DNA from: an uncultured Clostridia bacterium
GTDB taxonomy: Bacteria > Bacillota > Clostridia > Christensenellales > Borkfalkiaceae
Assembly: GCA_934249265.1 (NCBI GenBank)
Contig: CAKQKQ010000083.1
Coordinates: 1-7,840 of the forward strand
DNA length: 7,840 nt
Direction of reading: 5' to 3'
Shown piece by piece: positions 1 to 5,359 of the stretch. Position 1 is the first letter of the stretch; every line of letters begins with the position of its first letter. The notes below the pieces were generated by a model. That model was not told the DNA's origin. It did not search any database and was given only the letters and a program-made list of their open reading frames with translations. The position numbers and the translations under genes are program-made.

Positions 1-119
1 GTATAGTAATCGTTGCGGATGGCGGGAATAATTCGGTTGTTAAGGCGAAAATAATAGACGCAGTCACCACTTGCGTAAGCGTCGATTATTCGCAAATATT
101 GATTTTAAAAAGAAAATAA
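1..119 (+). CDS. spoIIIAG: Stage III sporulation protein AG, C-terminal end (partial)
   Basis: Only the last 38 codons lie in the window; the reading frame starts at base 3 and stops with TAA at 117-119. The visible peptide contains VADGGNNSVVKAKIIDAV, which matches the conserved C-terminal pattern of SpoIIIAG (V-A-x-G-x-x-x-x-V-K-A-x-I-x-x-A-V). From the family: SpoIIIAG is a mother-cell membrane protein that forms a large ring in the SpoIIIA-SpoIIQ channel joining mother cell and engulfed forespore. The assignment rests on this short tail plus spoIIIAH directly downstream, the usual order at the end of the spoIIIA operon. The fragment ends in a basic tail (LKRK). Its promoter, expected to be sigma-E dependent, would lie far upstream, outside the window. 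Confidence 0.85.
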   Translation, partial: IVIVADGGNNSVVKAKIIDAVTTCVSVDYSQILILKRK

Positions 120-187
120 AGGACAAAACCCGAACGGCAAAGTCGCAAGGGAAAAACAATTATTTAATAAATAAAGGAGCAAATAAA

Positions 188-664
188 ATGTCTAAAAAGA
201 AAAAAGTAATTATTTTAACGTGTATGATTGCATTGCTTGCGGTGACCGCCGTGTTTAATTTCGTGCTCAGTAAAGACGGAGTAAAAGACAGCGGCGAAAT
301 TATTACTACTGCGTCGTATTTCTCTCAATACAGAAGCGACAGAACTTCATCGAGAAACGAACAATTGCTTCAACTCGACGAAATCATTTCTTCAAGCGAA
401 GGAAGTAGCGAAGTAAAAACCAACGCTTTAAAACTCAAACTTAAATTGACCGAGATAACCGAAAAAGAATTCAAACTCGAGCATTTAATGCGCCTTAAAG
501 GCTTTGAAAACGCCGTTGTGGTGCTTAGTTTGACTTCGGACAACGTAAAAGTTATCGTCCAAGACAGCGATTTTAATCAAGACGACGCCATAGCGGTATA
601 TTCTTTATTGGCAGAAGAAATTTCGGCAACGCCCGAAAATGTAAAAATAATTCCTATTTCTTAA
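188..664 (+). CDS. spoIIIAH: Stage III sporulation protein AH, short form
   Basis: This 158-residue protein is the mother-cell partner of forespore SpoIIQ in the channel that crosses the space between the two sporulation membranes. Seen: a basic start (MSKKKK), one membrane segment at about residues 7-27, then a soluble part. Residues 43-70 (ASYFSQYRSDRTSSRNEQL and onward) match the conserved juxtamembrane helix of SpoIIIAH. Residues about 90-158 form the YscJ/FliF-like ring-building domain and end in ENVKIIPIS, a typical SpoIIIAH ending. The ATG at 188 was chosen because AAAGGAGC precedes it by about 7 nt and the membrane segment follows at once; the in-frame TTG at 71 would overlap spoIIIAG and add 39 charged residues. 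It is shorter than the 218-residue B. subtilis protein. The gap from spoIIIAG is 68 nt, so both are probably on one sporulation transcript. Confidence 0.93.
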   Translation: MSKKKKVIILTCMIALLAVTAVFNFVLSKDGVKDSGEIITTASYFSQYRSDRTSSRNEQLLQLDEIISSSEGSSEVKTNALKLKLKLTEITEKEFKLEHLMRLKGFENAVVVLSLTSDNVKVIVQDSDFNQDDAIAVYSLLAEEISATPENVKIIPIS

Positions 665-693
665 TAAAAACACTATTAAAATTGAAAAAAGTA

Positions 694-702
694 TGCTATA
701 AT
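694..702 (+). promoter_or_regulatory. Extended -10 promoter for the Asp23-family gene
   Basis: TGCTATAAT is a perfect extended -10 element (TGnTATAAT) of vegetative sigma-A promoters. A -35 at the standard 17-nt spacing (674-679, TATTAA) is weak, as is common for extended -10 promoters. Transcription would start near 709. That leaves a leader of about 23 nt containing the GGAGGG ribosome site at 720-725. It is the only good promoter between spoIIIAH and the next gene and marks the switch from sporulation genes to housekeeping genes. Confidence 0.7.
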
Positions 703-731
703 ATGTACAAAGAGCAATCGGAGGGACTGTT

Positions 732-1085
732 ATGGCAGATAAAAAGGGTTTTGCCTCTTTGGAAAACGGTAAAATTTCATACAACCTCAACATTGTAAAA
801 GGTATAGTTCAACTTGCGATTTCCAACGTAAACGGCATTGCGTACACGCTCAATAAAAGGGGCGAAAAGGTTTACGCTCAAAGTCTTAAACTTAAAGAAG
901 AAGCGGACGGCATACGCGCCGAAGTGGAAATTATCGTAAATTTCGGTTATGACATTACGGACGTTGCGTACAACGTTCAACAAAGCATTATTCACAACGT
1001 GGAGGCAATGTCAAACTACAAAATTACAAAGGTTGACGTACACATCGTAAACGTAGAGTTTCCCGACAGTGTAGACGAGGATTAA
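732..1085 (+). CDS. yqhY: Asp23/Gls24 family protein (YqhY-like)
   Basis: A 117-residue soluble protein of the Asp23/Gls24 (DUF322) family. Seen: an N-terminal strand region (GKISYNLNIVKGIVQLAI, about 13-30) and the family core at about 66-108. The core reads EIIVNFGYDITDVAYNVQQS followed by a V-E-x-M segment and K-V-D-V-H-I-V-N-V, close to the consensus Y-G-x-x-I-x-x-V-A-x-x-V-Q-x-x-V-x-x-x-V-E-x-M. The start is fixed by GGAGGG 6 nt before the ATG. Members adjacent to nusB correspond to B. subtilis YqhY, which has been linked to control of fatty-acid synthesis; other family members are envelope-stress proteins. The precise role here is not known, and the symbol rests on position next to nusB. 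It has its own extended -10 promoter and is followed 8 nt after its stop by an intrinsic terminator, so it may be expressed largely as a single-gene transcript. Confidence 0.9.
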   Translation: MADKKGFASLENGKISYNLNIVKGIVQLAISNVNGIAYTLNKRGEKVYAQSLKLKEEADGIRAEVEIIVNFGYDITDVAYNVQQSIIHNVEAMSNYKITKVDVHIVNVEFPDSVDED

Positions 1086-1092
1086 AAAAGCG

Positions 1093-1125
1093 ATGCCGCA
1101 ATGCTATTACATTGTGGCATTTTTT
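1093..1125 (+). terminator. Intrinsic terminator between the Asp23-family gene and nusB
   Basis: An 11-bp stem, ATGCCGCAATG (1093-1103) with CATTGTGGCAT (1110-1120), has one G-U wobble, a 6-nt loop (CTATTA) and a T run at 1120-1125. This is a textbook rho-independent terminator. An A-rich stretch lies just upstream. The nusB ribosome site (1128-1131) begins 3 nt after the T run, and no promoter is visible between hairpin and gene. Transcription of nusB must therefore read through it or start inside the upstream gene, so it may act as an attenuator. Confidence 0.85.
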
Positions 1126-1137
1126 ACGGAGATTATT

Positions 1138-1548
1138 ATGAGAAAAGATTCAAGAGACGCGGTTTACAAAATATTGTTTTCCAAAATATTTAACGACGTA
1201 GACGACGCCGAATTTAAAAATTACATATACGAAGAAGATAAACTTTCCGCTCAAGATACGGATTTTGCAAACGAGTTGCTTGAGAAAATAACCGAAAATA
1301 AACAACAAATTCTCGACGATATTCAACTTTACAGCAAAGATTACAAACTTGACAGAATTTACAACGCCGATAAATGCGCTTTAATGATAGGTTTTTGCGA
1401 ACTTAAATATTTTCCGCAAACGCCGCCCATCGTAGCCATTGACGAGGCTGTAAATTTGGCGCGTAAATATTCCACCGAAAGCAGCGTTGCGTTTGTAAAC
1501 GGCGTTTTGGCTAAATATAAAAAGGTTTTGGAGGGTATCGATGACTAA
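1138..1548 (+). CDS. nusB: Transcription antitermination factor NusB
   Basis: NusB (136 residues) binds boxA RNA together with ribosomal protein S10 (NusE) and lets RNA polymerase pass terminators in rRNA operons. Seen: an N-terminal helix MRKDSRDAVYKILFS typical of the family, and the conserved C-terminal half with CALMIGFCELKYF (80-92), IVAIDEAVNLARKYS (98-112) and FVNGVLAK (119-126). Length is normal. The ATG at 1138 is chosen because GGAG lies 6 nt upstream and the peptide then begins exactly as in the family; an in-frame ATG at 1093 is in the terminator stem and lacks a ribosome site. The last codons overlap folD by 8 nt, so the two are probably translationally coupled. The terminator directly upstream is of special interest given the protein's function. 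Confidence 0.95.
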   Translation: MRKDSRDAVYKILFSKIFNDVDDAEFKNYIYEEDKLSAQDTDFANELLEKITENKQQILDDIQLYSKDYKLDRIYNADKCALMIGFCELKYFPQTPPIVAIDEAVNLARKYSTESSVAFVNGVLAKYKKVLEGIDD

Positions 1549-2401
1549 AATTCTCGACGGAAAGGCTTTGTCAGCCGTAATCAGAAGCGAAATTAAAGAA
1601 AATTTGGCAAAATGCTATGAAAAAACGGATAAAAGATGCGCTTTGGCGGTCGTGCTCGTCGGAGAAAACCCCGCGTCTCAAATTTACGTGAGAAATAAAG
1701 CGATCGCTTGCGAACAAACGGGCATAACCTCGATTGCGGTAAAAATGCCGACGGAAAGCACTCAAGAAGAAGTCGAAGCGGAAGTAAAAAGGTTGTGCGA
1801 TGACGAAACCGTCGACGGCGTTTTGGTTCAACTGCCTTTGCCTAAACATTTAGACGAAAAGCGTATTCTTGCGATTATTCCGCAATATAAAGACGTAGAC
1901 GGCTTTTCTATATGGAATGCGGGCGGTTTATTTAAGGGAAACGACGAAGTTTTGCTCCCTGCCACGCCGCACGGAATTATCGAACTGTTAAAACGCAACG
2001 ATATAGAATTGGCGGGTAAACACGCCGTAGTTGTGGGTAGAAGCAATATCGTGGGAAAGCCCGTCTCTATGCTTTTATTGAATGAAAATTGCACGGTTAC
2101 GATGTGTCACAGTAAAACGAAAAATTTGCCCGAAATTACAAAACAATCGGATATTCTTGTTTGCGCCATAGGTAAAGCGAAGTTTTTTACCGAAGATATG
2201 GTCAAGGACGGCGCAGTTGTCGTTGACGTCGGCACAAACAGAATTGACGGTAAATTATACGGCGACGTCGATTATCAAGCCGTATGCGGCAAAACTTTGG
2301 CTATTACGCCCGTTCCCGGCGGCGTAGGTCCTATGACGATTACAATGCTTTTGTACAATACGTATTTAACGTTTATGAGGAAAAACAATGAATTACAATG
2401 A
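1541..2401 (+). CDS. folD: Bifunctional methylenetetrahydrofolate dehydrogenase/methenyltetrahydrofolate cyclohydrolase FolD
   Basis: FolD (286 residues, normal length) is a cytosolic enzyme that interconverts 5,10-methylene-THF, methenyl-THF and 10-formyl-THF using NADP(H). Seen: SQIYVRNK at 46-53 with the active-site Tyr49 and Lys53; VQLPLP at 96-101; KDVDG at 117-121 with Asp120; the dinucleotide-binding motif GRSNIVGKPVSMLL at 166-179; and PVPGGVGPMT at 257-266. Two signature positions are unusual: DGFSIWNAG replaces the common DGFHPxNxG (residues 120-128), and PATP replaces PCTP (140-143). All core catalytic residues listed are kept, so an active enzyme is expected. GGAGGG within the end of nusB serves as ribosome site. 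The gene overlaps nusB by 8 nt and ispA by 14 nt; xseA and xseB, often found after folD, are missing. Confidence 0.96.
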   Translation: MTKILDGKALSAVIRSEIKENLAKCYEKTDKRCALAVVLVGENPASQIYVRNKAIACEQTGITSIAVKMPTESTQEEVEAEVKRLCDDETVDGVLVQLPLPKHLDEKRILAIIPQYKDVDGFSIWNAGGLFKGNDEVLLPATPHGIIELLKRNDIELAGKHAVVVGRSNIVGKPVSMLLLNENCTVTMCHSKTKNLPEITKQSDILVCAIGKAKFFTEDMVKDGAVVVDVGTNRIDGKLYGDVDYQAVCGKTLAITPVPGGVGPMTITMLLYNTYLTFMRKNNELQ

Positions 2402-3263
2402 AGAATATGCCCGTTATTTAAAAATGTTCGACGATTTTGCTCGAGATTTTTTTGATAACGAGTGTAAAGATAATCGTCTTTTAAAGGCGATGCAATATTC
2501 GTTTTTTGCGGGAGGGAAGAGGATTAGACCTATTTTACTCTTGCATACGGTAGAATTTCTCGGAGGCAATGTAAAAAACGCATTGCCTTTTGCTTTTGCG
2601 CTCGAATGTATACACACCTCGTCGCTTATACACGACGATTTGCCCGCAATGGACAACGACACTTTAAGAAGGGGTAAGCCCACTTGTCACGTGGTGTATG
2701 GCGAAGCCGACGCATTGCTTGCGGGCGATGCTTTAATTACGCTTGCGTTTGAAGCCGCCATAAACGGAATTTACGACGAAAACAGCAAAGCCGCAGCGAA
2801 ACTACTCGCCGAATTTTCGGGGTATAACGGTATGTTATATGGGCAAGTTCTCGACAAGCGCGCGGAAAAAGAAGGCGGCGACGAAAGCGAATTAATTGAA
2901 ATATATAAATATAAAACTTCAAAATTATTGATCGTTCCGCTTTTAATTGGCAGTTTGCTTTGCGGTAAAAAATTCTATGCCGAATTTGAAGAGTTGGGCG
3001 ATAATTTAGGGCGTATGTTTCAAGCGGTTGACGACGTGCTCGATTATACTTCCACCGCGGCAAATCTCGGCAAATCGGTGGGTAAAGACGAGCAAGAAAA
3101 TAAATTGACCGCCGTAAAATTGTTTGGTTTAAACGGGGCTAAAGGATATATAAAACAGTTGAATAATAAAATAGAAAACATTTTAAAATTACATTTAAAC
3201 TCGGGGTTTTTGAAATGTTTTACTTTTGAATTGTATAGACGAGGAACGAGCGATGAGGCTTGA
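2388..3263 (+). CDS. ispA: Polyprenyl diphosphate synthase, IspA-like (farnesyl or longer product)
   Basis: A 291-residue trans-type prenyltransferase that adds isopentenyl diphosphate units to allylic primers in isoprenoid synthesis. Seen: GGKRIRP (42-48) for IPP binding; the first aspartate-rich motif DDLPAMD (83-89), followed by RRGKPTCH; YKTSKL (175-180); and the second aspartate-rich motif QAVDDVLDY (212-220), followed by GKSVGKDEQENKLT (228-241). The two-residue insertion (Pro-Ala) in the first motif is typical of bacterial farnesyl diphosphate synthases. However, the residue five positions before the first Asp is Ser78, where these enzymes usually have Tyr. That position controls product length, so geranylgeranyl or longer products are possible (inference). 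GAGG 7 nt upstream supports the ATG at 2388. The gene overlaps folD by 14 nt and tlyA by 11 nt. dxs, often adjacent, is absent. Confidence 0.92.
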   Translation: MNYNEEYARYLKMFDDFARDFFDNECKDNRLLKAMQYSFFAGGKRIRPILLLHTVEFLGGNVKNALPFAFALECIHTSSLIHDDLPAMDNDTLRRGKPTCHVVYGEADALLAGDALITLAFEAAINGIYDENSKAAAKLLAEFSGYNGMLYGQVLDKRAEKEGGDESELIEIYKYKTSKLLIVPLLIGSLLCGKKFYAEFEELGDNLGRMFQAVDDVLDYTSTAANLGKSVGKDEQENKLTAVKLFGLNGAKGYIKQLNNKIENILKLHLNSGFLKCFTFELYRRGTSDEA

Positions 3264-4029
3264 TTTATACTTAAGCAATATAGGTAAATACGAGTCGAGA
3301 AGCAAGGCGGCGCAAGCGATTTCCCGCGGTGACGTTTTAATAAAAGGTAAGACCGTTAAAGCGTCGTTTGACTATAACGGCGAAGAGATTTCTTATATAG
3401 ACAGCGCGCTTAATTGCGTGTCTAACGGCGGGTATAAATTGTATAAAGCGTTGGAAGATTTTGCTTTTAACGTCAGCGGTTTAATTGCCGCGGATATAGG
3501 CGCGAGCACCGGCGGCTTTACCGAATGTTTACTTAAAAACGGCTGTAAAAAAGTTTACGCGATAGACGTTGGAACGGGGTTGTTGCATCCCACGATTGCA
3601 AACGACGAAAGGGTAATTGTAAAAGACGGAATAAATGCACGCAACTTGTCGGTTGACGATTTAGGCGAATTATGCGATTTGGCGACTATCGACGTAAGTT
3701 TTATCAGTTTGACTTACGTCTTAAAAAACGCGGCTGACGTGCTTAAAGACGACGGGCATATAATCGCGCTTATTAAACCGCAATTCGAGTGCGGAAATAA
3801 AAACTTAGGCAAAAGCGGAATAGTAAAGACGAGTTTTCATAAAGAAATTTTGGAAAATATTTACGATTATTGTTTAAATATCGGGCTTTTTCCCGTAAAA
3901 TTGACTTACGCACCGCTTAAAGACGGCAAAAATATTGAATTTCCTATTCTTTTGTCTAAAACAAAAGATAGGATAATGAATAAAACGGATATAACTAATT
4001 TGCTTTTAAATATAAAAAAATGCAAATAA
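3253..4029 (+). CDS. tlyA: TlyA family rRNA 2'-O-methyltransferase / S4-domain protein
   Basis: A 258-residue protein with an N-terminal S4 RNA-binding domain (about 1-60) and an FtsJ-type methyltransferase domain (about 61-235). Characterised TlyA proteins methylate ribose 2'-OH groups of cytidines in 16S and/or 23S rRNA. Seen: MRLDLYLSNIGKYESRSKA start; SAM-binding ADIGASTGGFTE (80-91); AIDVGTG (103-109); TIDVSFISL (145-153); LIKPQFE (173-179); and IEFPILL (228-234). Lys62, Asp147, Lys175 and Glu229 align with the K-D-K-E tetrad of the mycobacterial enzyme. The usual SRGGxKL reads SNGGYKL (57-63), an Arg-to-Asn change. The ATG at 3253 is preferred over an in-frame TTG at 3226 because GAGG precedes it and the S4 domain begins there. 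It overlaps ispA by 11 nt. Which rRNA site is modified cannot be told from the sequence. Confidence 0.93.
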   Translation: MRLDLYLSNIGKYESRSKAAQAISRGDVLIKGKTVKASFDYNGEEISYIDSALNCVSNGGYKLYKALEDFAFNVSGLIAADIGASTGGFTECLLKNGCKKVYAIDVGTGLLHPTIANDERVIVKDGINARNLSVDDLGELCDLATIDVSFISLTYVLKNAADVLKDDGHIIALIKPQFECGNKNLGKSGIVKTSFHKEILENIYDYCLNIGLFPVKLTYAPLKDGKNIEFPILLSKTKDRIMNKTDITNLLLNIKKCK

Positions 4030-4042
4030 ATTTATAAATTAA

Positions 4043-4071
4043 TTGTATATTTTATAAAAATATTGTATAAT
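4043..4071 (+). promoter_or_regulatory. Vegetative promoter upstream of nadK
   Basis: TTGTAT (4043-4048), a 17-nt spacer and a perfect TATAAT (4066-4071) form a good sigma-A promoter in the 48-nt AT-rich gap after tlyA. With standard geometry the first transcribed base is A4078, which is the A of the nadK ATG. No ribosome site precedes that ATG. The promoter therefore seems to yield a leaderless transcript carrying nadK and argR, possibly reaching recN. Confidence 0.7.
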
Positions 4072-4077
4072 TGTAGC

Positions 4078-4860
4078 ATGAAGATTGGTATTTATTATAA
4101 AACAAAAACTGAATATCATATCGAAACGGTAAACGCATTTATAGATTTGTTGGAACAAAACGACGTCGGTTATGAAATATCCGAAAATGCAAAATTTGGC
4201 GATATAAACGCTATTGTCGTGTTTGGCGGAGACGGAACTTTATTAAACGTTGTGGGTGAGGCTGTCGAAAAAGACGTACCCGTTTATTCGGTAAAATGCT
4301 CGGATAGGGGATTTTTGACTTCGTTTAACGATAAACAATTGCCCGAACTTTTGCAGTGCATTTTGACCGAAAAAGCGTATAAAGAAGTTAGCCTTGTCAG
4401 CGTGCAGTATAAAAACGAAGTGTATTTCGGCTTAAACGATATCGTGATCGAAAGGGTGATGGGCGAAAGCGAATTGTCAAACGCATTAAGGTGCAACGTT
4501 TATCTCAACGACAAAATAGTTGGCAATTATATTTTCGACGGGGCAATCGTGGCGACGCCTATAGGCTCGACGGCGTATTCGTTGTCGGCGGGCGGTTGCA
4601 TACTCGACGACGGTTTAAACGCGTTTGTATTCACTCCGATAAACGCCCACGTGTGCAGCAATAAATCGATTGTTTTTAAAGATACCGCCACGCTTAAAAT
4701 TTGTTTGACCGACAGAGGAAACGCAAGTTTGTATATCGACGGAATAAAAAAACAAACGCTTAAAAACGGCGACGAAATCACAATAACAAAATATGTAAAA
4801 AGTATTAAAATCAGCGATAATTACAGCAATATTTATTATAAATTACGAAACGAAGGATAG
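4078..4860 (+). CDS. nadK: NAD kinase
   Basis: NAD kinase (260 residues) phosphorylates NAD to NADP in the cytosol. Seen: FGGDGTLL (49-56) with the catalytic Asp52; LNDIVIE (119-125), the N-D/E motif that contacts the nicotinamide ribose; ATPIGSTAYSLSAGG (159-173), the conserved glycine-rich motif; TPINAH (186-191); and the C-terminal IDGIKKQTLKNGDEI strand region. The segment that normally reads G-I-N-x-G-x-L-G-F-L is changed to SVKCSDRGFL (71-80), losing Asn and Gly. The ATG at 4078 is the natural start because MKIGIYY begins the first Rossmann strand. There is no Shine-Dalgarno sequence, and the upstream TTG at 4063 lies beside the -10 box. argR follows after 9 nt and its ribosome site overlaps the nadK stop codon. 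Confidence 0.93.
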   Translation: MKIGIYYKTKTEYHIETVNAFIDLLEQNDVGYEISENAKFGDINAIVVFGGDGTLLNVVGEAVEKDVPVYSVKCSDRGFLTSFNDKQLPELLQCILTEKAYKEVSLVSVQYKNEVYFGLNDIVIERVMGESELSNALRCNVYLNDKIVGNYIFDGAIVATPIGSTAYSLSAGGCILDDGLNAFVFTPINAHVCSNKSIVFKDTATLKICLTDRGNASLYIDGIKKQTLKNGDEITITKYVKSIKISDNYSNIYYKLRNEG

Positions 4861-4869
4861 GGGATAACC

Positions 4870-5316
4870 ATGGCTAAAAAAAGACGACAAGAGATGTTGC
4901 TTGAAATAATAGCGTCCAACGAAATCGACACTCAAGAAGAACTTGTCGATAAATTAAATTCATACGGATACAACGTTACTCAAGCGACCGTTTCAAGGGA
5001 TATAAGAGAACTCGGCTTAAACAAAGTTGCGGGCACGTCAAAGAGATTTAAGTACGCTAAAACCGTCCAAAAGACAAACGACGACGAAAAGTTGTTGGGA
5101 CTTTTTAAGGTTGCGGTCGTTGACGTAGAGCAAGCGCAAAATTTAGTTGTGATAAAAACAATGACTGGCAACGGCGGAGTAATCGGTTTGACTATCGATA
5201 CTTTAAAAATGCCCGAGGTTGTGGGCAACGTTGCGGGCGACGACACCGTTTTAGTCGTAACTTATGACAACGACAGCGCGAAAAGCGTCGTTACGAAATT
5301 GAAAGATTTATTATAA
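4870..5316 (+). CDS. argR: Arginine repressor ArgR/AhrC
   Basis: A 148-residue transcription factor of the ArgR/AhrC family; as a hexamer with bound L-arginine it represses arginine biosynthesis and can activate catabolism. Seen: an N-terminal winged helix (about 1-68) with the recognition motif TQATVSRDIRELGLNKV (37-53; Ser42-Arg43 contact DNA in the family), a short linker rich in D/K/T, and the C-terminal oligomerisation and arginine-binding domain (about 74-148) containing TGNGGVIG (99-106) and VAGDDTVLVV (121-130). The GDD (123-125) carries the acidic arginine ligands. GNGGVIG differs slightly from the more common GNAxAIG. The start is supported by AGGGGA at 4859-4864, overlapping the nadK stop. 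I found no convincing ARG box inside the window, so targets are elsewhere. Placement between nadK and recN is the normal Firmicute arrangement. Confidence 0.95.
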   Translation: MAKKRRQEMLLEIIASNEIDTQEELVDKLNSYGYNVTQATVSRDIRELGLNKVAGTSKRFKYAKTVQKTNDDEKLLGLFKVAVVDVEQAQNLVVIKTMTGNGGVIGLTIDTLKMPEVVGNVAGDDTVLVVTYDNDSAKSVVTKLKDLL

Positions 5317-5333
5317 AATCAAGTTAAAAGTTT

Positions 5334-5342
5334 TGTTATAAA
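5334..5342 (+). promoter_or_regulatory. Possible extended -10 element upstream of recN
   Basis: TGTTATAAA fits the extended -10 pattern TGnTATAAT with one mismatch and lies 17 nt before the recN ATG. No -35 hexamer is seen at 16-18 nt spacing. Transcription would begin near 5349, at the GGGGA ribosome site, which leaves almost no leader, so this may be chance in an AT-rich gap. recN may instead be read from the nadK promoter. Confidence 0.25.
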
Positions 5343-5359
5343 ATTTTCGGGGAATTGTT

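Noticed and set aside
71..187. In-frame TTG at 71 as a start for spoIIIAH
   Set aside because: It lies inside the end of spoIIIAG, lacks a ribosome site and would put 39 charged residues before the membrane segment. The ATG at 188 has AAAGGAGC upstream.
1093..1137. ATG at 1093 as a start for nusB
   Set aside because: The ATG is the first codon of the terminator stem, has no ribosome site and adds 15 residues not found in NusB. The ATG at 1138 has GGAG at proper spacing.
2737..3063. Long reverse-strand reading frame opposite ispA
   Set aside because: It encodes an Arg/Tyr-rich, low-complexity product with no recognisable domain and lies entirely opposite a well-supported gene.
3226..3252. 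TTG at 3226 as a start for tlyA
   Set aside because: No ribosome site precedes it, and the S4 domain begins exactly at the ATG at 3253, which has GAGG upstream.
4030..4062. Terminator between tlyA and nadK
   Set aside because: Only short AT-only complementarity (TTTATAAA-type) is present, with no GC-containing stem or T run.
4063..4077. TTG at 4063 as a start for nadK
   Set aside because: It overlaps the region of the -10 box (4066-4071), has no ribosome site, and NadK proteins begin at the MKIGIYY-type strand.
5311..5344. Direct repeat TTATAAAAT (5311-5319 and 5336-5344) as a possible ArgR operator
   Set aside because: The repeat is a 9-nt AT-only word in an AT-rich gap and does not match the ARG box palindrome (TGAAT-like/ATTCA-like arms); chance is the simpler explanation.
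5290..5359. LexA/SOS box upstream of recN
   Set aside because: recN is SOS-induced in several bacteria, but no GAAC-N4-GTTC-like palindrome is present in this gap.
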